Shown: positions 1 to 22,603 of the stretch, piece by piece | Layout of the letters: each line of letters begins with the position of its first letter | Numbering within the stretch: the stretch's first letter is position 1 | Assembly: GCF_040802235.1 (NCBI RefSeq) | Contig: NC_133157.1 | Span: 37,228,501 to 37,292,500, forward strand | Direction of reading: 5' to 3' | DNA length: 64,000 bases | Source: Manis javanica | Lineage: Eukaryota > Chordata > Mammalia > Pholidota > Manidae | Translations under genes and position numbers: made by a program | Notes under the pieces: model-generated | The model's input: only the letters and a program-made list of their open reading frames with translations | Told to the model about the DNA's origin: nothing | Databases searched by the model: none

Positions 1-1100
1 GGACTTCAGAGGCCAGGATGTTATCTACTTGTTATATACATATACTGTTCACTAAGCTTGCTCACTCTGTTATCTATTTTATGGAGAAAATTTTGGTTAT
101 CTGATGTGTTTCCCTTCGAATTTTTGCCCCTACTTTCCCTTCTGACAAAGTCATAGAGATTTACACCCATCTTAACCATCCTTTCAGTCTTTGGGGATAA
201 GCTGTCTCCTCTTTCAAAGCAAATACCTTTACATTTGCTTCTTACTTTTCTTTTATGCTTTTTTTTCCTATGAAACCTTGTTTTCATTTGTTTTTTTCTG
301 CTGATGTGTCCCAGTCGTGTATAAACAAGGTTAGGTTTCTCAGATCACAGGTTACCACCTTCCCAAACCCATTCTCCAAGCCAGAAAGAAAGTGGTGCCC
401 CATCTTCCTTTAGCTGTCATCCAGTAACTCTCTTCACCTTATTCAAACTATTTTAAAGAGCATCCTAAGTTCTTATTCCATTTCCTCACTTTTCATTCCC
501 TTCTGCCTTCTATCAGTTCAGACTTACTCCCCTGAAATTTTGCCCTAAGGTCACCAGTCATTATCAAATCAGACATTTTTTTAGTCATTACTGGATCCCT
601 TTGTTGCTTTTGAAACTTGAAGATACTTCTCACTCCCTACTCCTTTCTTTCCAGGGCAATACACTCAGCTGATCTTTCAACATTTATTTTAGTGCAGAGA
701 TGAATAAGACACAGTGCCTTCCTTTAAGGAGCTTATACTCTAGCTGTTTCTCCTTGTGCCTCTCTGAATTTCTTCTGTGGGTAGTCTTTTTCTTCTCCCT
801 AAATATTAGGTGTTTCCAAAGCTTGTGACTTTGGCCCACTGCTCTTTTCATTCTGTTCACACTGACTGAGCACATCAACTGGCTTGGTTTTAACCTACAT
901 GGTCCCAAATCAAAGTTGTCAGATCTCTTTTTTGAGTTTCACCTTCGCCTGTGACCACTCTGCCGAATGGATCTGCCTTCAGGTCCCACAGGCAGTTCAG
1001 ATTCAGAGGGCTGCAACTGAACTCAACATCTTCCCTGAGATTACTTTTATCACATCCGTCATTAAGTCCTGATGATTTTACCCCCTTAATGCTTCTCATA
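1..1100. other. Non-coding sequence, probably APTX 5' intron
   Basis: AT-rich and pyrimidine-rich sequence with no exon, RNA gene or repeat family that I can name. Since the first APTX coding exon is at 5.7 kb on the same strand, this is probably intron between an unseen 5' non-coding exon and coding exon 1. Confidence 0.4.
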
Positions 1101-1129
1101 TCTGTGTTCTCTTCTCCATCCTTACTATT

Positions 1130-1875
1130 GTCCTTGTTTAGGCCTCATCTTTCACTGAAATATGCTGGTCTTCTAACTGGCCTCTATTTCTATTCTTCAC
1201 AAATCTGTTCTCTATACTACCTACCCTTCTCCAAATGATCTTTGAAAACAAATCTGACAGTGTCAAAGTCTTGCTTAATAATCTTTAAAGATCTGTCTGT
1301 TCATTGATCTTTGCTCTCATTGATTCAGCAAATTTTTAACATTTACTGAACTGCAAAACTATTGGAACTTCTGAAGTTTGAGCTTCTCAGCCAGTCACCC
1401 AGAGCTCTGCTTCATCTGGACCTGCCTATGTCAGCTTCTTTCCTGCCTTATGCTTTAGGTTGCAGCAGCACTGTACCATGTCATGTGCCCTGTGCTTGCT
1501 CTTTGTGCATTGCCCTTGCTGTTCCCTTTGACTGGAATCTTTTCCCGGGTTCCTTTGCCCACTTGCTCTTCACCTAATTAACCTAGTTACAGGATATAGG
1601 ATTTATTTTAGGCCCACCTCCTATAGGAAACCTTCCTTGATACCTTTTTTCTCCAAGTCTGGGTTGGGTACTCCAGCTTTGTGCTCCCATAATATCCTTT
1701 GCACAGACCATTATTCTTACCACATTTGTTGTAATTCGTTTTGTATTTCCTCTACAAGACTGAGGCAGGTTTGATGTATTATGCCTGCATCATATGATAC
1801 AAGTGACATATAATCTCTTTATTCCCATCAGTAGAATGGCACAGGGTACATAGCATAGTAGGCATGCAGTAATTT
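1130..1875 (+). repeat. L2 LINE 3' fragment
   Basis: The stretch follows the familiar L2 3' layout: a segment like TTGCTGTTCCCTTTGACTGG, then a 'bill of health' region, ending in a degenerate 'cacagggtacatagcatagt' tail. Old and diverged; boundaries are approximate. Confidence 0.6.
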
Positions 1876-1888
1876 TGACAAAAGGTAT

Positions 1889-2095
1889 ATGGTGCAGTGA
1901 TTAGGAGCCCATACTTTGGAATTAATTGGAATTGTAGCTCTGGCACACATTGGCTATGTGACTTAACACAATAATTATCTTCTCTAAGCCTTAAATTTTC
2001 TCTTCCTTAGAATGAGGGTTGTGAAGATTAAATGAGATGATGCAAGTCAGACATTTAGCAAGTACTTAGCACGTAGTGTGTACTTGATAGAGATA
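1889..2095 (+). repeat. MIR SINE
   Basis: Recognisable MIR core and tail: GCTATGTGACTTAACACAAT-type core, then AATGAGGGTTGTGAAGATTA and AAATGAGATGATGCAAGTCA. Orientation is +. Confidence 0.85.
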
Positions 2096-2766
2096 TGCTG
2101 AACACAAGGGAATCAAGAAATAGATGGCCAGCCTTAGTTCAGGGCAGTTATCTCCAGAGACCCTTCCTTTGAGTTCCTTGAATGGGTGGGCAATGGTGCA
2201 GTCTGTTTACCAGGAGATTATAATCTCATTTGGAGGGTAGAGTCACATCCACATTTAATTTTCAGAGAACTGTGAAAGTAAACCACACCTAATAACAAGA
2301 TGTAGAGAAGGAAAGACAGCTCAGAAAAGGCCTCCGGGAGGGGGGTGGGACTTGGAAATTGAGAGAGATTTGCATTTCTAGGTGGGAGGAAAGTGTATTA
2401 ACCATCACCAGGATGTCATATTAAGAGTAACTTATTTGGTAGCATGATACAGTACATTATACCTGAAGGATGTATGTGTGTGCGAGGCTGCACTTGCGTG
2501 AGTCTGGGGGAAGGGAGGAGTAGGACTGGTTCTATGAAAGGAAGTGGGAGGTGAGCTAAGTAATCTCTGTGGGGTTAGAGTATGAGGGTCTTAACTTCAG
2601 GGTGGAGGGATTTGGGATTTGGATTGATCAGGACTGTGTTGGACATTATGGTAGCCCTCAGCCATGTACAGCTATTTACATTTCAGTTAAAAAAAGTAAG
2701 AAATTTAGTTCCTCTGTCACACTAGCTGCAGTTCTATTGCTGGATTGGCATGTGGTAGCTGTGTAA
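2096..2766. other. Non-coding, no feature recognised
   Basis: G-rich, purine-leaning sequence with no exon or repeat that I can name. Confidence 0.3.
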
Positions 2767-2901
2767 TTGGACAGCGCATTTAAAAAAAAATTTGGTATCA
2801 TTAATCTACAATTACATGAGCAACATTATGGTTACCAGACTCCCCCCATCATCAAGTCCCCACCACATAACCCATTACAGTCACTTGGACAGTGCATATT
2901 T
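2767..2901 (-). mobile_element. Short 5'-truncated L1 3' end with target-site duplication
   Basis: An A-rich stretch followed by a block starting TTTGGTATCATTAATCTACA matches the 3' UTR of the large L1 at 59 kb, so this is the last ~100 bp of a - strand L1. Imperfect direct repeats beginning TTGGACAG lie on both sides (2767 and 2885), as expected of target-primed insertion. Confidence 0.8.
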
Positions 2902-3194
2902 ATAACACATCACTGCAGACAATCCGACTGGACAGCACTGTTCTAGGTTATCTAATTGCTGGTGTTGTGTAGCCTGTCAGCTTATGGGTTCCTTAAGAAA
3001 TAACCAGAATTTCTTCTGACCAATCCCCACAACTCTGGAAGGAAAATTTATGGAGCTAAGAAATAGAGAATTAGGATCATTCACATAGATGAGAGGATGG
3101 GGTTGCCCAAAGAGAGGAGCAAAGTACCCCACAGAAGAAGAGGAGACAGAAGAGGGGAGAGGGAAGGGAAGGGAATCTGAATAGGATTATTATC

Positions 3195-3330
3195 TGATCA
3201 TTCACTTGCAAATATTTACTGTATTCTTGCTGTATACCAAGTATGTATTAAGTGTGGGGTTTATATTGGTGAGCAAAAATGGGCTTGACTTCTGCTGTCA
3301 TAGAATTTGCACTTTTACTGGATGGACTAT
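3195..3330 (-). repeat. L2 LINE 3' tail
   Basis: Antisense L2 tail pattern: 'ttcacttgcaaatatttact', 'gtataccaagtatgtattaa', then 'gtgagcaaaaatgggcttga' matches the usual 'tattgagtgcctactatgtg' and 'agtgaacaag' sequence. Confidence 0.6.
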
Positions 3331-5100
3331 ATTGAAGATTCAGGAACACTCATCCTTATGTGCTCTCATATTCTAAAATGCTTCATTCCTAGAAATTGGA
3401 ACTGAAGGCTGAAATGGGCCTAGCTTTTACAAGGTTAATTGTGTAAGTATTGTGCTATCACTGTGTCAGTTTCTCAAGGAGTAGTAAATAGGAGCATCAT
3501 AACTTGAGAACTTTGAAGTAGTGAAGTATGTTTGTGTGGGGCAGCAGGGGTAGTTCTTGCTAGTGTGCAACAGCCAGCCGTGCTCTCAGCTGCCAATTGG
3601 GTTCCTTGCTGTCTCTGCTCTCAAACTCCGCTCTCTCCATGTTTCTTTTATTTTTACTATGAGTAGTCAGTCACCACTTGACTTATTTCCCATTGCCTAA
3701 GAAGACATACTTCATTTCTCAGTCGATTACAGCTGACTTTTCATGCTCTTACATCAACTCCTTCACAAAGATGTGCTGAGCTGCCTTTTAGACTTCACTT
3801 TGGCTCTCCCTGTATTAGCAGTGTGCTGATTATTCTTTGACTCTAGACTTCTCCACTCGCCTGCCTACACACAGCTGTTGTTTCCCTTACTGTGCAGCTC
3901 AGAACCTGGTGGTTGTCTCCTATTGATTGTTAAATCTGAACTTTTCAGCCTAGTGTTCTTTCAACACTTCTGACTTTTTTGTGTGTGACTCTGGAGCAGC
4001 TCCTCTGGATTGGCCAGGTAAGGTCTGCTTTTCGCCCCTCACCCATGGCTTGTCATTGCTGAAATGTGTGCTGTTATTTGTGCTTTTTAAATGGAATGTC
4101 TTCTCCGCTCATTTTCTTCCTTATCATTCCTGTTGGGACTTGGCTTTTTCAGCTGGGCAGTTTCCGAAGCCTTTCCTGACTGATCTAGTTTCTATGACTG
4201 CACCTCCTTAGCACTCATTTGCTCAGTATGTTTTGCATTATCCTATTATTGCAGATGGCAATGAAACTATGATTGTAAAAAATCTGGTTCCTTTTCTCTC
4301 CCATTTGGATACAAAGCTTATGCAGAGGGCTGGTAAGTGCTGTCTTGCCTGCAGAAGACATTTTGCAAAGAAGGTATTAGAGGCTTGAGCATTAGTAAAC
4401 TCCTGGACTCTAGGGAGGCATCCCAAAGATCTAGTCCTGTCCCTGCCCATAATTCCCTGCGCTATGTCCCTGGGTGATCTCATCCTCTTTTTGCTTCATC
4501 TTCTATGACAATTTGGTGCCTCCCAAATAAATACATTCAGCCCATTCCTCTCCCTGAGCGTCATACCCATATATCTCAACTTAATCCTTGGATCTTCCAC
4601 AAGAAACTTAATCTAACTGTGTTTTAATCTGAAATTATCCCTTTTTTACTTACCATTTTGTCCCCAGATTATGTCTCCTTGTATATTCCTCCTTTTGGTT
4701 AATAGGTATTTCCATATTAGAAATCTTGGTCGGTGTCCCTCTTTACTCCCTTCTCATTCCCCAAATGCAGTGAATAATTAAGTCTATGGTCATGATTTCT
4801 TCTGGTTCTTACTCCTTTCCATCCTCTTTGTTCTGCCTTTATTCATGCCTCATCTGTCTCTCTTGAAATTCTCATCTCTTTCTCTTCTACTGATACTTCA
4901 GGGGACAGAAAGGTTGTTTTCAAAAAACACCAGCACCTCCACTATTGCTGTGCAGGTTATATGTTGCACAAAGGTGCTGCATTCACACTTTAGAAATGTA
5001 TGCTTGTATATTTGCCATGACAATTTTCTGGCAAATGGCAGTAAAATGTATTGTTCTAACATCAGTATATTGTTACAGTTAAGTAAGAAACCTTCTAATA
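3331..5100. other. APTX intronic or upstream sequence; possible L2 at 3890-4220
   Basis: No exon seen. Part of 3890-4220 resembles L2 (Cys/Leu-rich reading, 'ggaatgtcttctccgctcat') but is too diverged to be sure. The remainder is unassigned. Confidence 0.35.
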
Positions 5101-5209
5101 CTTATAAAGGTGCCTATGGACTAAAGAACATCCTCTGTTCTTACACCTTTAGTTCTCTGCCAGGCAAACTTGTTCTCATTTTTTAAAATCCAGCATAAAT
5201 ATCCTCTCA

Positions 5210-5450
5210 TGAAGCCTTTTTTGATACTCCTGCAAGAGGCAGTCATTCCTTCCTTGAGCCAATGCTGTATTTGTTTACTACCTTCTCACAGTGCTTATCA
5301 CATTATAATAATTAGTATATGAGTCTTCCTGCCCATTTTTGTACTCCATGTCCCTCAGGGATAGCGACAATGTTTAATCATTCTTTGATCCTCAGCATGT
5401 AGCCTAATGTCTGGCGTATAGAGTATATTAATAAACATAACACATATTTG
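5210..5450 (+). repeat. L2 LINE 3' fragment
   Basis: The stretch ends with 'catgtagcctaatgtctggc' followed by 'aataaaca', a degraded L2 3' tail in + orientation. It is followed at once by an antisense MIR. Confidence 0.6.
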
Positions 5451-5454
5451 ATTG

Positions 5455-5670
5455 CTTAGTATGATTCAGGCACAGAAGTAAATACTTTACCAATATGATC
5501 TTATTTAATCTTCACAACAGCTGCATGAGTCCTGTCATCAGTACAGTTTACAGGTGAGGAAATTGAGGTTATGGAGGTGAAGTCACTTGCCTCAAGATGA
5601 ACAGCTGGTAAATGGCACATGTGGTGGTGCTGGGGTGTGGCCCTGGAGTATCTGGTTTAGTTTTCTCAGC
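5455..5670 (-). repeat. MIR SINE
   Basis: Antisense MIR: 'cttatttaatcttcacaaca', 'acaggtgaggaaattgaggt', 'gaagtcacttgcctcaagat'. It ends only about 30 bp before APTX coding exon 1. Confidence 0.85.
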
Positions 5671-5699
5671 GTTTCTCTTCCGTTCTGTCTCTTAGAGTA

Positions 5700-15562
<9,863 letters not shown>

Positions 15563-15690
15563 TTCTGTGGAGCCTAAACTTCTGCAACAAGTATGGCTGA
15601 TTGTTTAGAGCAAACTCCTGGCTCCTGTTCTGGATTACTTTGAACTTTTACTTCTTGAATTAAAACATGCAGCTTTTTTTTTTTTTTAAA
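15563..15690 (+). terminator. APTX: APTX 3' UTR with ATTAAA polyadenylation signal
   Basis: An ATTAAA hexamer at 15659-15664 lies about 100 nt after the stop, followed by a T-rich tract at 15671-15683. This would be a short 3' UTR. Longer 3' ends are possible but I see no AATAAA supporting one nearby. Confidence 0.55.
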
Positions 15691-15699
15691 CAAATCTTA

Positions 15700-16670
15700 T
15701 TTTGTCTCTGCGTGGTTACAATGTGAGATGACTCAAAATAGTTCAGGAATTAGAACTTTGGGTTTGTGCATTCTGTGTTGAGGGTGGCTGGGACATGCTT
15801 GATCCACTATCTCCAGGACCCACATCATGTCTGACTAATGGAAGCAAAGCCATGTTCAAACTGAGCTGACACAGGATATAGAAACAGAGGGAGGGCTGTA
15901 TATTTCTGTTTTTTGTATTTAATCCTCCTTCCCTACAGGCATACGGTACCCTTTCATCAGAACAACCAGTGGGGTCTCTTGTTTATTGCAAAGGTACTGA
16001 TTGGTCTTGTTCTCTGATGTTAATCTTTTCTGTAATATTCTTTCTCTTTCCCTCCCTCACTGGGAGACCTAGTTTAGTTTCTTCTGTTCCTTTTATCCAA
16101 AACCACCCAAATTCTCCTTTCTCAGGAAGTCTGTGTCATCAGTTCTCCTCTACTCTGAACAAACAGGTGAGGTGAGGGGTTCCTGACTGGTAAGGAAATA
16201 CTTAGCCATATGTTCCCTACAGTTCAGCTGTCAAGTTGTCTTGCTGGCCTGCTTGGTGTTCATTTGATGGGGCATCTAGCTTAGGTAGTTGAAAACTATC
16301 CAGAAGTTCAGCTAACAGTCACAAAGTCAGTTCTGATGCATGAAAAGGTAGTTATTGAATGAAAAAATTGCACTGAATCCTATAGCTTACTTTTTCCCTC
16401 AGAACAAATTTGGATGGAACAATTGGATCAAATCAGTTTTTGGATAATGTCAGAACTAAATGTAAAGGGAAATCTAAAACATTGTTTTTGATCACATTTT
16501 TGATCTGTTGGAAGATGTGACTCTTTTTTTCTCCTGAGTATGTTAAAAAAAAAAAGAACACTTGTGACAATCTCTGGAGAGAGGAAACCTCAATCTATAG
16601 AGACATTTGACCTCATTGTCTTTCACAAACAAACAAGATGCTACAGTGGTTTCTCAGTGAGTGTGGGTAT
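15700..16670. other. Intergenic sequence downstream of APTX
   Basis: No exon, RNA gene or clearly named repeat. Frames open here are short and lack family features. Confidence 0.4.
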
Positions 16671-16674
16671 AGTT

Positions 16675-16840
16675 GTAATTAATAATAATTAATGATTCTA
16701 ACAGCTAACACTTGTTCGTCTCCTCTGTATCTGGCAGTATGCTAAGCACTTTATTCATGTTATGTGATTTACTTGTTTCTGTATCTAACTCTATGAGGTA
16801 AGTTTGTCCCTTTAAAAAGGATGAGGATTTGCAATTTATA
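16675..16840 (-). repeat. MIR SINE
   Basis: Antisense MIR: 'ctaacagctaacacttgttc', 'gcagtatgctaagcacttta', 'ctctatgaggtaagtttgtc'. Confidence 0.75.
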
Positions 16841-17329
16841 AACAGTACTGGGCTCCAAAGTTGGTTTTGGTTCTGCTGCATCAACTCATTTTCTTTATTA
16901 GTTGAGGAGTATACGTGCAGTACTAACCAGCAGGGGTCATAGACCCCTCAGCGGCCTTGGGCCAGTGCTGACCAAAAGCTTTCTGTGGCATTTCATTGAT
17001 TCCTTTGAGGACAGATGGTTCCTTTAAAGCCCTTTCGGTCCATCTATCACTACCCAACATTTTTTACCACTTGTCCTCTGGCCCTTCTGCACTATGGGAA
17101 TGTAGTCCTTGCCTCATTAGCCCAGTTAGCTATAGTTCTTCCTGTCTGGTTTGACCCTAGCCTGCCCAGTTGTCTGCTTCCTCTTCTGCAGTGGTTGCCT
17201 ACTTAACCTTGTAGCCTGTGGGGATTCTCCCTCATCCCAGCTACAGAGGGAACGTGGCTTCATAGCTCCTCCTTTCCCGTTATCAGGTACTTGGCACTGG
17301 AATTCTTTTCAAAATCATGAGCATATTTA

Positions 17330-17485
17330 TTAACAACAGACTCTGGATTCAGATTTGGGTCCCACTTCTGGCTTTGGTAATCAGCTGAAGGATCTTGGGC
17401 AAGTTACTTATTTTCTCTGAACTTTAGGGTGCCATGTATATATTAAAAAAATGGTTAGCATAGCATATGGCAAAGAGAAGGACTC
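17330..17485 (+). repeat. MIR SINE
   Basis: 'gactctggattcagatttgg', 'ggatcttgggcaagttactt' and 'tctctgaactttagggtgcc' match the MIR core in + orientation. Confidence 0.75.
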
Positions 17486-17589
17486 AAAATTGTAAGTGGA
17501 TGCCTCTGCTTTTATTTGGTGGGGATTGTGAAGAAGAGTTCACTTGATCTATTTTCTTCTTCACATCTGATGCCTTAGATTCCCTAGAA

Positions 17590-17775
17590 ACACTGTTTCT
17601 GAAGGTGTATTCTGTGGATACCTGAGATCAGGATTACCAGTTTTCTTTTAAAAAAAATGTAAATATCTGGGCTTTACCCCAGGACCACTGAATCATAATC
17701 CCCTAGGTTTAGGAACTTACATTATCAAACAAACATTTAGGATGATCTTTATTCATAGTAAAGTTTAAAAACCAC
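17590..17775 (+). repeat. MER5-like hAT non-autonomous element
   Basis: 'gggctttaccccaggaccac', 'tgaatcataatcccctaggt' and 'taaagtttaaaaaccacaat' follow the MER5 consensus order as I recall it. Diverged. Confidence 0.6.
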
Positions 17776-19370
17776 AATATAAGTAAATCCTTGGCTTCAC
17801 AGCACTTTGCATTTGTGAAGCTCCTGGATTAGGCTCTGCGCTGCTGGGACACACACCCCTTTTCTCATTGGCTTTCTGGGCCAGTAGTAGGCCTTCCTCC
17901 TTCCCTCTGCAGGGTCGGTGTTATTTTCAGAATCCAGGGAGCCTTTGGGTATTAGGTGAAGGAGAGTGACTAACTGTAGGGGCCTCTCTTTCTGCAGGGG
18001 TTGGGGTGGGGAGGCCCTCTGGCTGTAGGCTTTTCAGGGCCAGGCCTGGAGCTGACGACTACTCCTCTTTAATGGCTCCCAGAAGTCAGACCTGGAGGCT
18101 TGCCTGGTATCTCTGATGAACTTAGTTAGCCTTAGGCTCAGAGCATATGTATTTTTTCTCTTCTGGGTCTATCGTGAAATATCCAGGTGAAATGGTCCTT
18201 CAGGGACCAGACCATACTTAGGATGATCATTAAGACTCTCTGCAGGTGCAGGGATACTTCCTGGAGCCTGTCACCTGGCAATTAGTCACATACACTGGAT
18301 ATGGCTGGATATCAGAGATTCAGGGTTTATCTGTGTCAGAACTGGCCTAATTGTCTCTCTGTCCCAGTAATCCCAACTTGGAGACTTCTACAGAGCTACA
18401 AAGATTCTTCCATAGACTAGATTTAAAAAGATGAGGAAAGCCACGAAGCCTGCTCCCTAGAATAATGTATATATACAAATTTAAATAACATTTATAGGGA
18501 GTTTATGAAGCCACTGAAGTGTTTCCTTGGACTCCAACTTAAGAACCTCTGTTCAGGAGAAAAGGGCCATCCCACCATGCGCTGGGATTTCAGGATGTGT
18601 CTTGGATCACTGGAGGACTAGGGAAACAGATCTCCTCTCTAGGATGTTTTTGGGATGCTCTTCTTTGTTCTTATGGCTCCTGTTCAGCCCTTTGGTGTAT
18701 ACACATCCTGGGGTCTCTTGGCTGGAGATGGAATTCAGGCCCAGGAGATGCTGGCTACAGTTTGGCCACCACACTCAGGCAGAAATCTGGGGAAATGGGG
18801 AAATGCTCAGCAGATTTGAGGGACTTGTGAACCTGGCCAGTAGACTCATCATAAGCTAACTGTGTAAGATGTTGAATCTACATTACTTAAGTGAATGTCT
18901 AGGGGAAAACAGTGCCAGTTATCTGCACAAATAGATCAGCTGCATCATGACTGTATTTCAGGACAGCAGGAGTGGCAGTATTTCTTGGGTACAGTATGTT
19001 AATAGTACTTATCAAAATCAGTTACATATTCAAATGCCTGAGAGTTCCCCTATTGGCAGCTGCTCTCTACCCAAACCTCAAGGAAGGGAATGGTTGGGTG
19101 GTTTTGCCTGTTCTATTTTGCAAATTTATTTTGAGACATCTATTTCAACTTCCTCAGTTTGTAGAAGGCAGCTGGGACTTGCAGGTTTAAGGGGCTTGTT
19201 TAGCAATTTAAACTAGTTCTTAGCCTTTATTGAAGTCTTCTCCTTGGCTCCTCCCAGATGATTTTTCAGGCACTTATGTCTTATTTAAGAAAAAGGAACG
19301 GCTTCACTGCTAAGTCTTCTATGTCTTGCTTCATGTACATAATATTTTAATCAAGAGTAGGAAAAAAAGA
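17776..19370. other. Intergenic, no feature recognised
   Basis: Somewhat GC-richer sequence with a few moderately long frames (18527-18859 and 18947-19216, +) that lack start context, splice sites or family motifs. I assign nothing. Confidence 0.3.
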
Positions 19371-19374
19371 CTTA

Positions 19375-19565
19375 GACTTGTATTTGGAGCTCAACTCTGT
19401 TCCATGTTAGCTGTATGACACTGGTATAGTCATTTAACCTCTCTGGCCTCAATTTCATCATCTATCAAATGGAGCTAAAATATGTACCCCCCAGTTAACT
19501 GAGGATTAAACAGGTATGAGTGTGAAAGGGCCAGGCACTTCAGTGCTCCAGCACTCATCAATCCT
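19375..19565 (+). repeat. MIR SINE
   Basis: 'agctgtatgacactggtata', 'ctctggcctcaatttcatca', 'gaggattaaacaggtatgag' and 'gccaggcactt' match MIR in + orientation. Confidence 0.8.
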
Positions 19566-20890
19566 AGTCTCTGCCACATCATGAGCCCATCTGATATGGG
19601 ATGCCTTAGTGAGTACTCTCTCAAACAAGCCCTTATTTCCTTCTACCTTGGTGTCTCATATTTAAAATCTGGGCCTTCGACTAGATTATACTTAAAGTTC
19701 CTTACTGTAAGATTTGAGTCTTCAGGTGTCAGCTGGTTAGCTCCTATTGCTTTGTCCTCAAGTTTCCTTTTTTTCTAAGATCAGAATTGGCAGATGAGCT
19801 TTCTAAAGTGCAAGAGACTCTTTGCATCTGTGCTTTAACCTATAAAGTAAGTTTTTAAGGAAGTCTTCATCAGCCTCACTTTATACTCTTTCTGAACCCA
19901 TGGTGGAACAAAGGGAATAAATTAATCGAGGGTTTTAAATGACATCATTAGAATGTTCTCTTTCCATCTCTTAGTTCTGCTTTCCTGTGTTGATCTTTTT
20001 ATGGGGCAGCAAAAATAGCCATGGGCCTCAGAGAGAAAAGACAATCCTTTTCTCTGACATTCCTGCTGAAGCACAGAAAGCATCCTGACCCCTCTGCTTA
20101 GGTCATATACTCATCTCTGGACTAATCACTGTGTCTCTTAGGAAGATGGCATACTCTGGCCATCTTGAGCAACAGGACCATCTAGAGGTGGATGGCGGAG
20201 AGCCACAGGACTGATGGCCCCAGTAGAATTACATGAACAGGGAGGAGCAGTTTGTATTAGATGTTTACCACTCGTGGACTTACACTTCATCCCAACATGC
20301 TGACAGCTCCTGTGGCCCCACGCTATTGTCATGGAATCTAAGACTGAAAAGGAGGCAAACAGTTCTAGACTTTTGGCAGCTATAAGTTGAAAAGTTGACA
20401 CAACCCACTGCCCCTCACCCCCAGCTTGTAGTGTTTGCCTTGATTGGTGAAAAAGCTATATCATATATTCAGATTGAATAATTAGTACTGGCCAAAGATC
20501 TTTTGCAGAAACTTCTCCGGAAACTATAGGATGTATGTACTCTTACAGCACTGGCTGAATTTGCCAAGGTCCTGGGGGCATCTTCGTGTTCTAACTCATT
20601 GGCAGACTGCCAGCCTTTGCTGCTCTTCCCTTGGCTGCATTCTGAAGATGGGAGGCCAGTGCAGAGGGGAGGGGGCCCTGAGAGGCTTGAGAAGTTGGGA
20701 TTCTTACCTACTACTGACAGCATTTCCACCATCACAAGTATTTCCTAGGTTATAAATACCTAGAGAATTTCCCAGTAACTGGGTAAAACTTACTTTTGCT
20801 TTCAAGAACTCTTAAAGGGGAAAATGTTCATGACAGAGCAAGGGGAGGAAATAAATAAAATACTAAAATGTGATCTCTCCTGTTGGTTAG
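19566..20890. other. Intergenic, no feature recognised
   Basis: No repeat or gene that I can name. Confidence 0.3.
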
Positions 20891-20899
20891 GCATTAGGG

Positions 20900-21110
20900 A
20901 AGAGACCTGAAATCCAGAGAGGCCCCACTAGACTGAGGCCCATGTAGGGCACAAGTTCACAACCTTGCAGGGCCGGGACCTTGTTTCTTACCAGATGCCA
21001 AGGTTCTCTAGAGCATATGCTACATCGTGTACCCAGCGAAATTCAGCACACTTTACACATAGTAGGGTCCCAGTAAAATTTTGTTGAGTGAAGGAAACCT
21101 TGTGTCATAC
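20900..21110 (+). repeat. L2 LINE 3' tail
   Basis: 'ccgggaccttgtttcttacc', 'acacatagtagggtcccagt', 'ttttgttgagtgaagg' match the L2 3' end. Confidence 0.65.
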
Positions 21111-22177
21111 TTTGAAAACATAAAGAAAACAACTTTCTGTTGGAACTGAATTTAACTGTCAAGTGTGTTATCAGACGAGGCTCTATACTTGGTTTTTGGA
21201 AACATTCTGATAAACATCCTACTGCCATAGTTTATGGGCACAGTATCTCTTATGGATCAGGGTTAGTGGAACATAAATATGTTAATATTTTCGCACCTAA
21301 CTCCAGATTATCAAGTGTTGCTAACAAACCAAGTGATGAGGTGTTACGGGATTTTCCCATACCTTTTTAATGAAGGGTTTTTTTTGGGGGGGTTTACTAT
21401 CTGTGGCCACTAGATGGCAGCCTTTGAACAATAAATTCTTAACTGTTTTTATAATCCAAATCTTTTTTTGGAAGTTTTACCAAACACCTCTTTCAGAATC
21501 AATGTTTCAAAATGAAATATATAAGGCTTTTTTTTTTTTTAAAGATAATGCTTATTTGTGTTTAACTGATTTCCTAATTAAGATAGAAGTTTGAGAGAAA
21601 ACCAAGTTGTAGCCAAGAATACAAAGCAGAGAAGACTGATAAATCAGGGGAGGCTGTTTGGCTTGGAGGTTAAGTTGACTGTAAAATTGGCTAGAACAGG
21701 GTTGAGACTTGATTCTGGAATTTATCAAATGAGGGTCTTGAGGCATGTCAAGTGCATGGTAGGCATTAAAAAATACGCTAGCTCATTTCCTACCAATTAT
21801 TAATTTGATCTCAAGGTTCGTAACTCTTGTTCCCAACACATGTATAACTGGGAGTAGCACTAGGAGCAGATACTTCTCCTGGGCATATCCTCGAGAAGTG
21901 GTGTCATTTTTAAGTTGACATATTGTTGATTCTCTGATGGATTGCTATCAGAGATACTGTGGAAGAGACAAATGACACATAAAGAAGGTAAAGGGCAATG
22001 TGTGCATTTTTCATGGGCCAGCTCTCCTCAAGACCTCCTTCTGATAAAAGAACCTGGCTTTTCATCTGTTCTGCAGCTCTTCCAAGGTTTCTGTCTTCTA
22101 AGCATACAGAATAAATGCCCTAACCTCAAATAGTACCAGAATAATAGAGCTGGAAAGAACTTGACAAACCCGGGCTC
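21111..22177. other. Intergenic sequence left of provirus 1
   Basis: AT-rich with short homopolymer runs (T at 21528-21540). No gene or named repeat recognised. Confidence 0.35.
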
Positions 22178-22182
22178 CTGAC
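22178..22182 (+). repeat. Target-site duplication of provirus 1, left copy
   Basis: CTGAC directly precedes the TGTAAGG start of the 5' LTR. The identical copy at 31532-31536 follows the 3' LTR. Confidence 0.93.
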
Positions 22183-22603
22183 TGTAAGGCTGGAGGCACC
22201 AGGGGAAGGGGTGAGCCTGCTGGACAAGCTCAGGCCTCACCAAACAAGGCAAAGAGACCAACAGGTTCCAGTCTGACAACATTCCAGAGCCTGATCGGAT
22301 AACACTCCTAACTAGAGCCCTTCCCCCAAGATAAAAGATTAGTGATAACTTTCCAGTACCTGGCTAAAGGCCAACAAGAGACCCCCATGTACCCTAGGCA
22401 AGCCAATCCTTGTGCCACTGTACACCTTTTCTCTCCCTCCTCCTGCCTTCTTTAAAAACTTGCTTCCTGCCCTGCTGAGCGTGACTTCCCTGGCCTGTGA
22501 TAGCCAGACCGTGGAACATCCCCTGGGAATTAGGTTCAAATAAACTACCTGGCCCTTTGTTGCCTCTCTTCACCTGCTTATTTCAGCTAGAATTTATCCT
22601 ACA
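22183..22603 (+). repeat. 5' LTR of provirus 1
   Basis: 421 bp, starting TGTAAGGCTGG and ending CCTACA. A TATA-like TTTAAAAA is at 22451 and AATAAA at 22539-22544, so R probably starts near 22480 and ends shortly after 22560. The first ~160 bp are identical to the 3' LTR; most differences cluster at about 22480-22540. Confidence 0.95.

Noticed and set aside
1..5690. APTX promoter or 5' non-coding exon
   Set aside because: No CpG-rich promoter-like block or convincing donor-linked exon found; in the human locus as I recall it, the promoter lies further upstream.
18527..18859. 110-codon + frame downstream of APTX
   Set aside because: Overlaps a second open frame in another phase and has no recognisable motif; GC-richer sequence makes chance frames longer.
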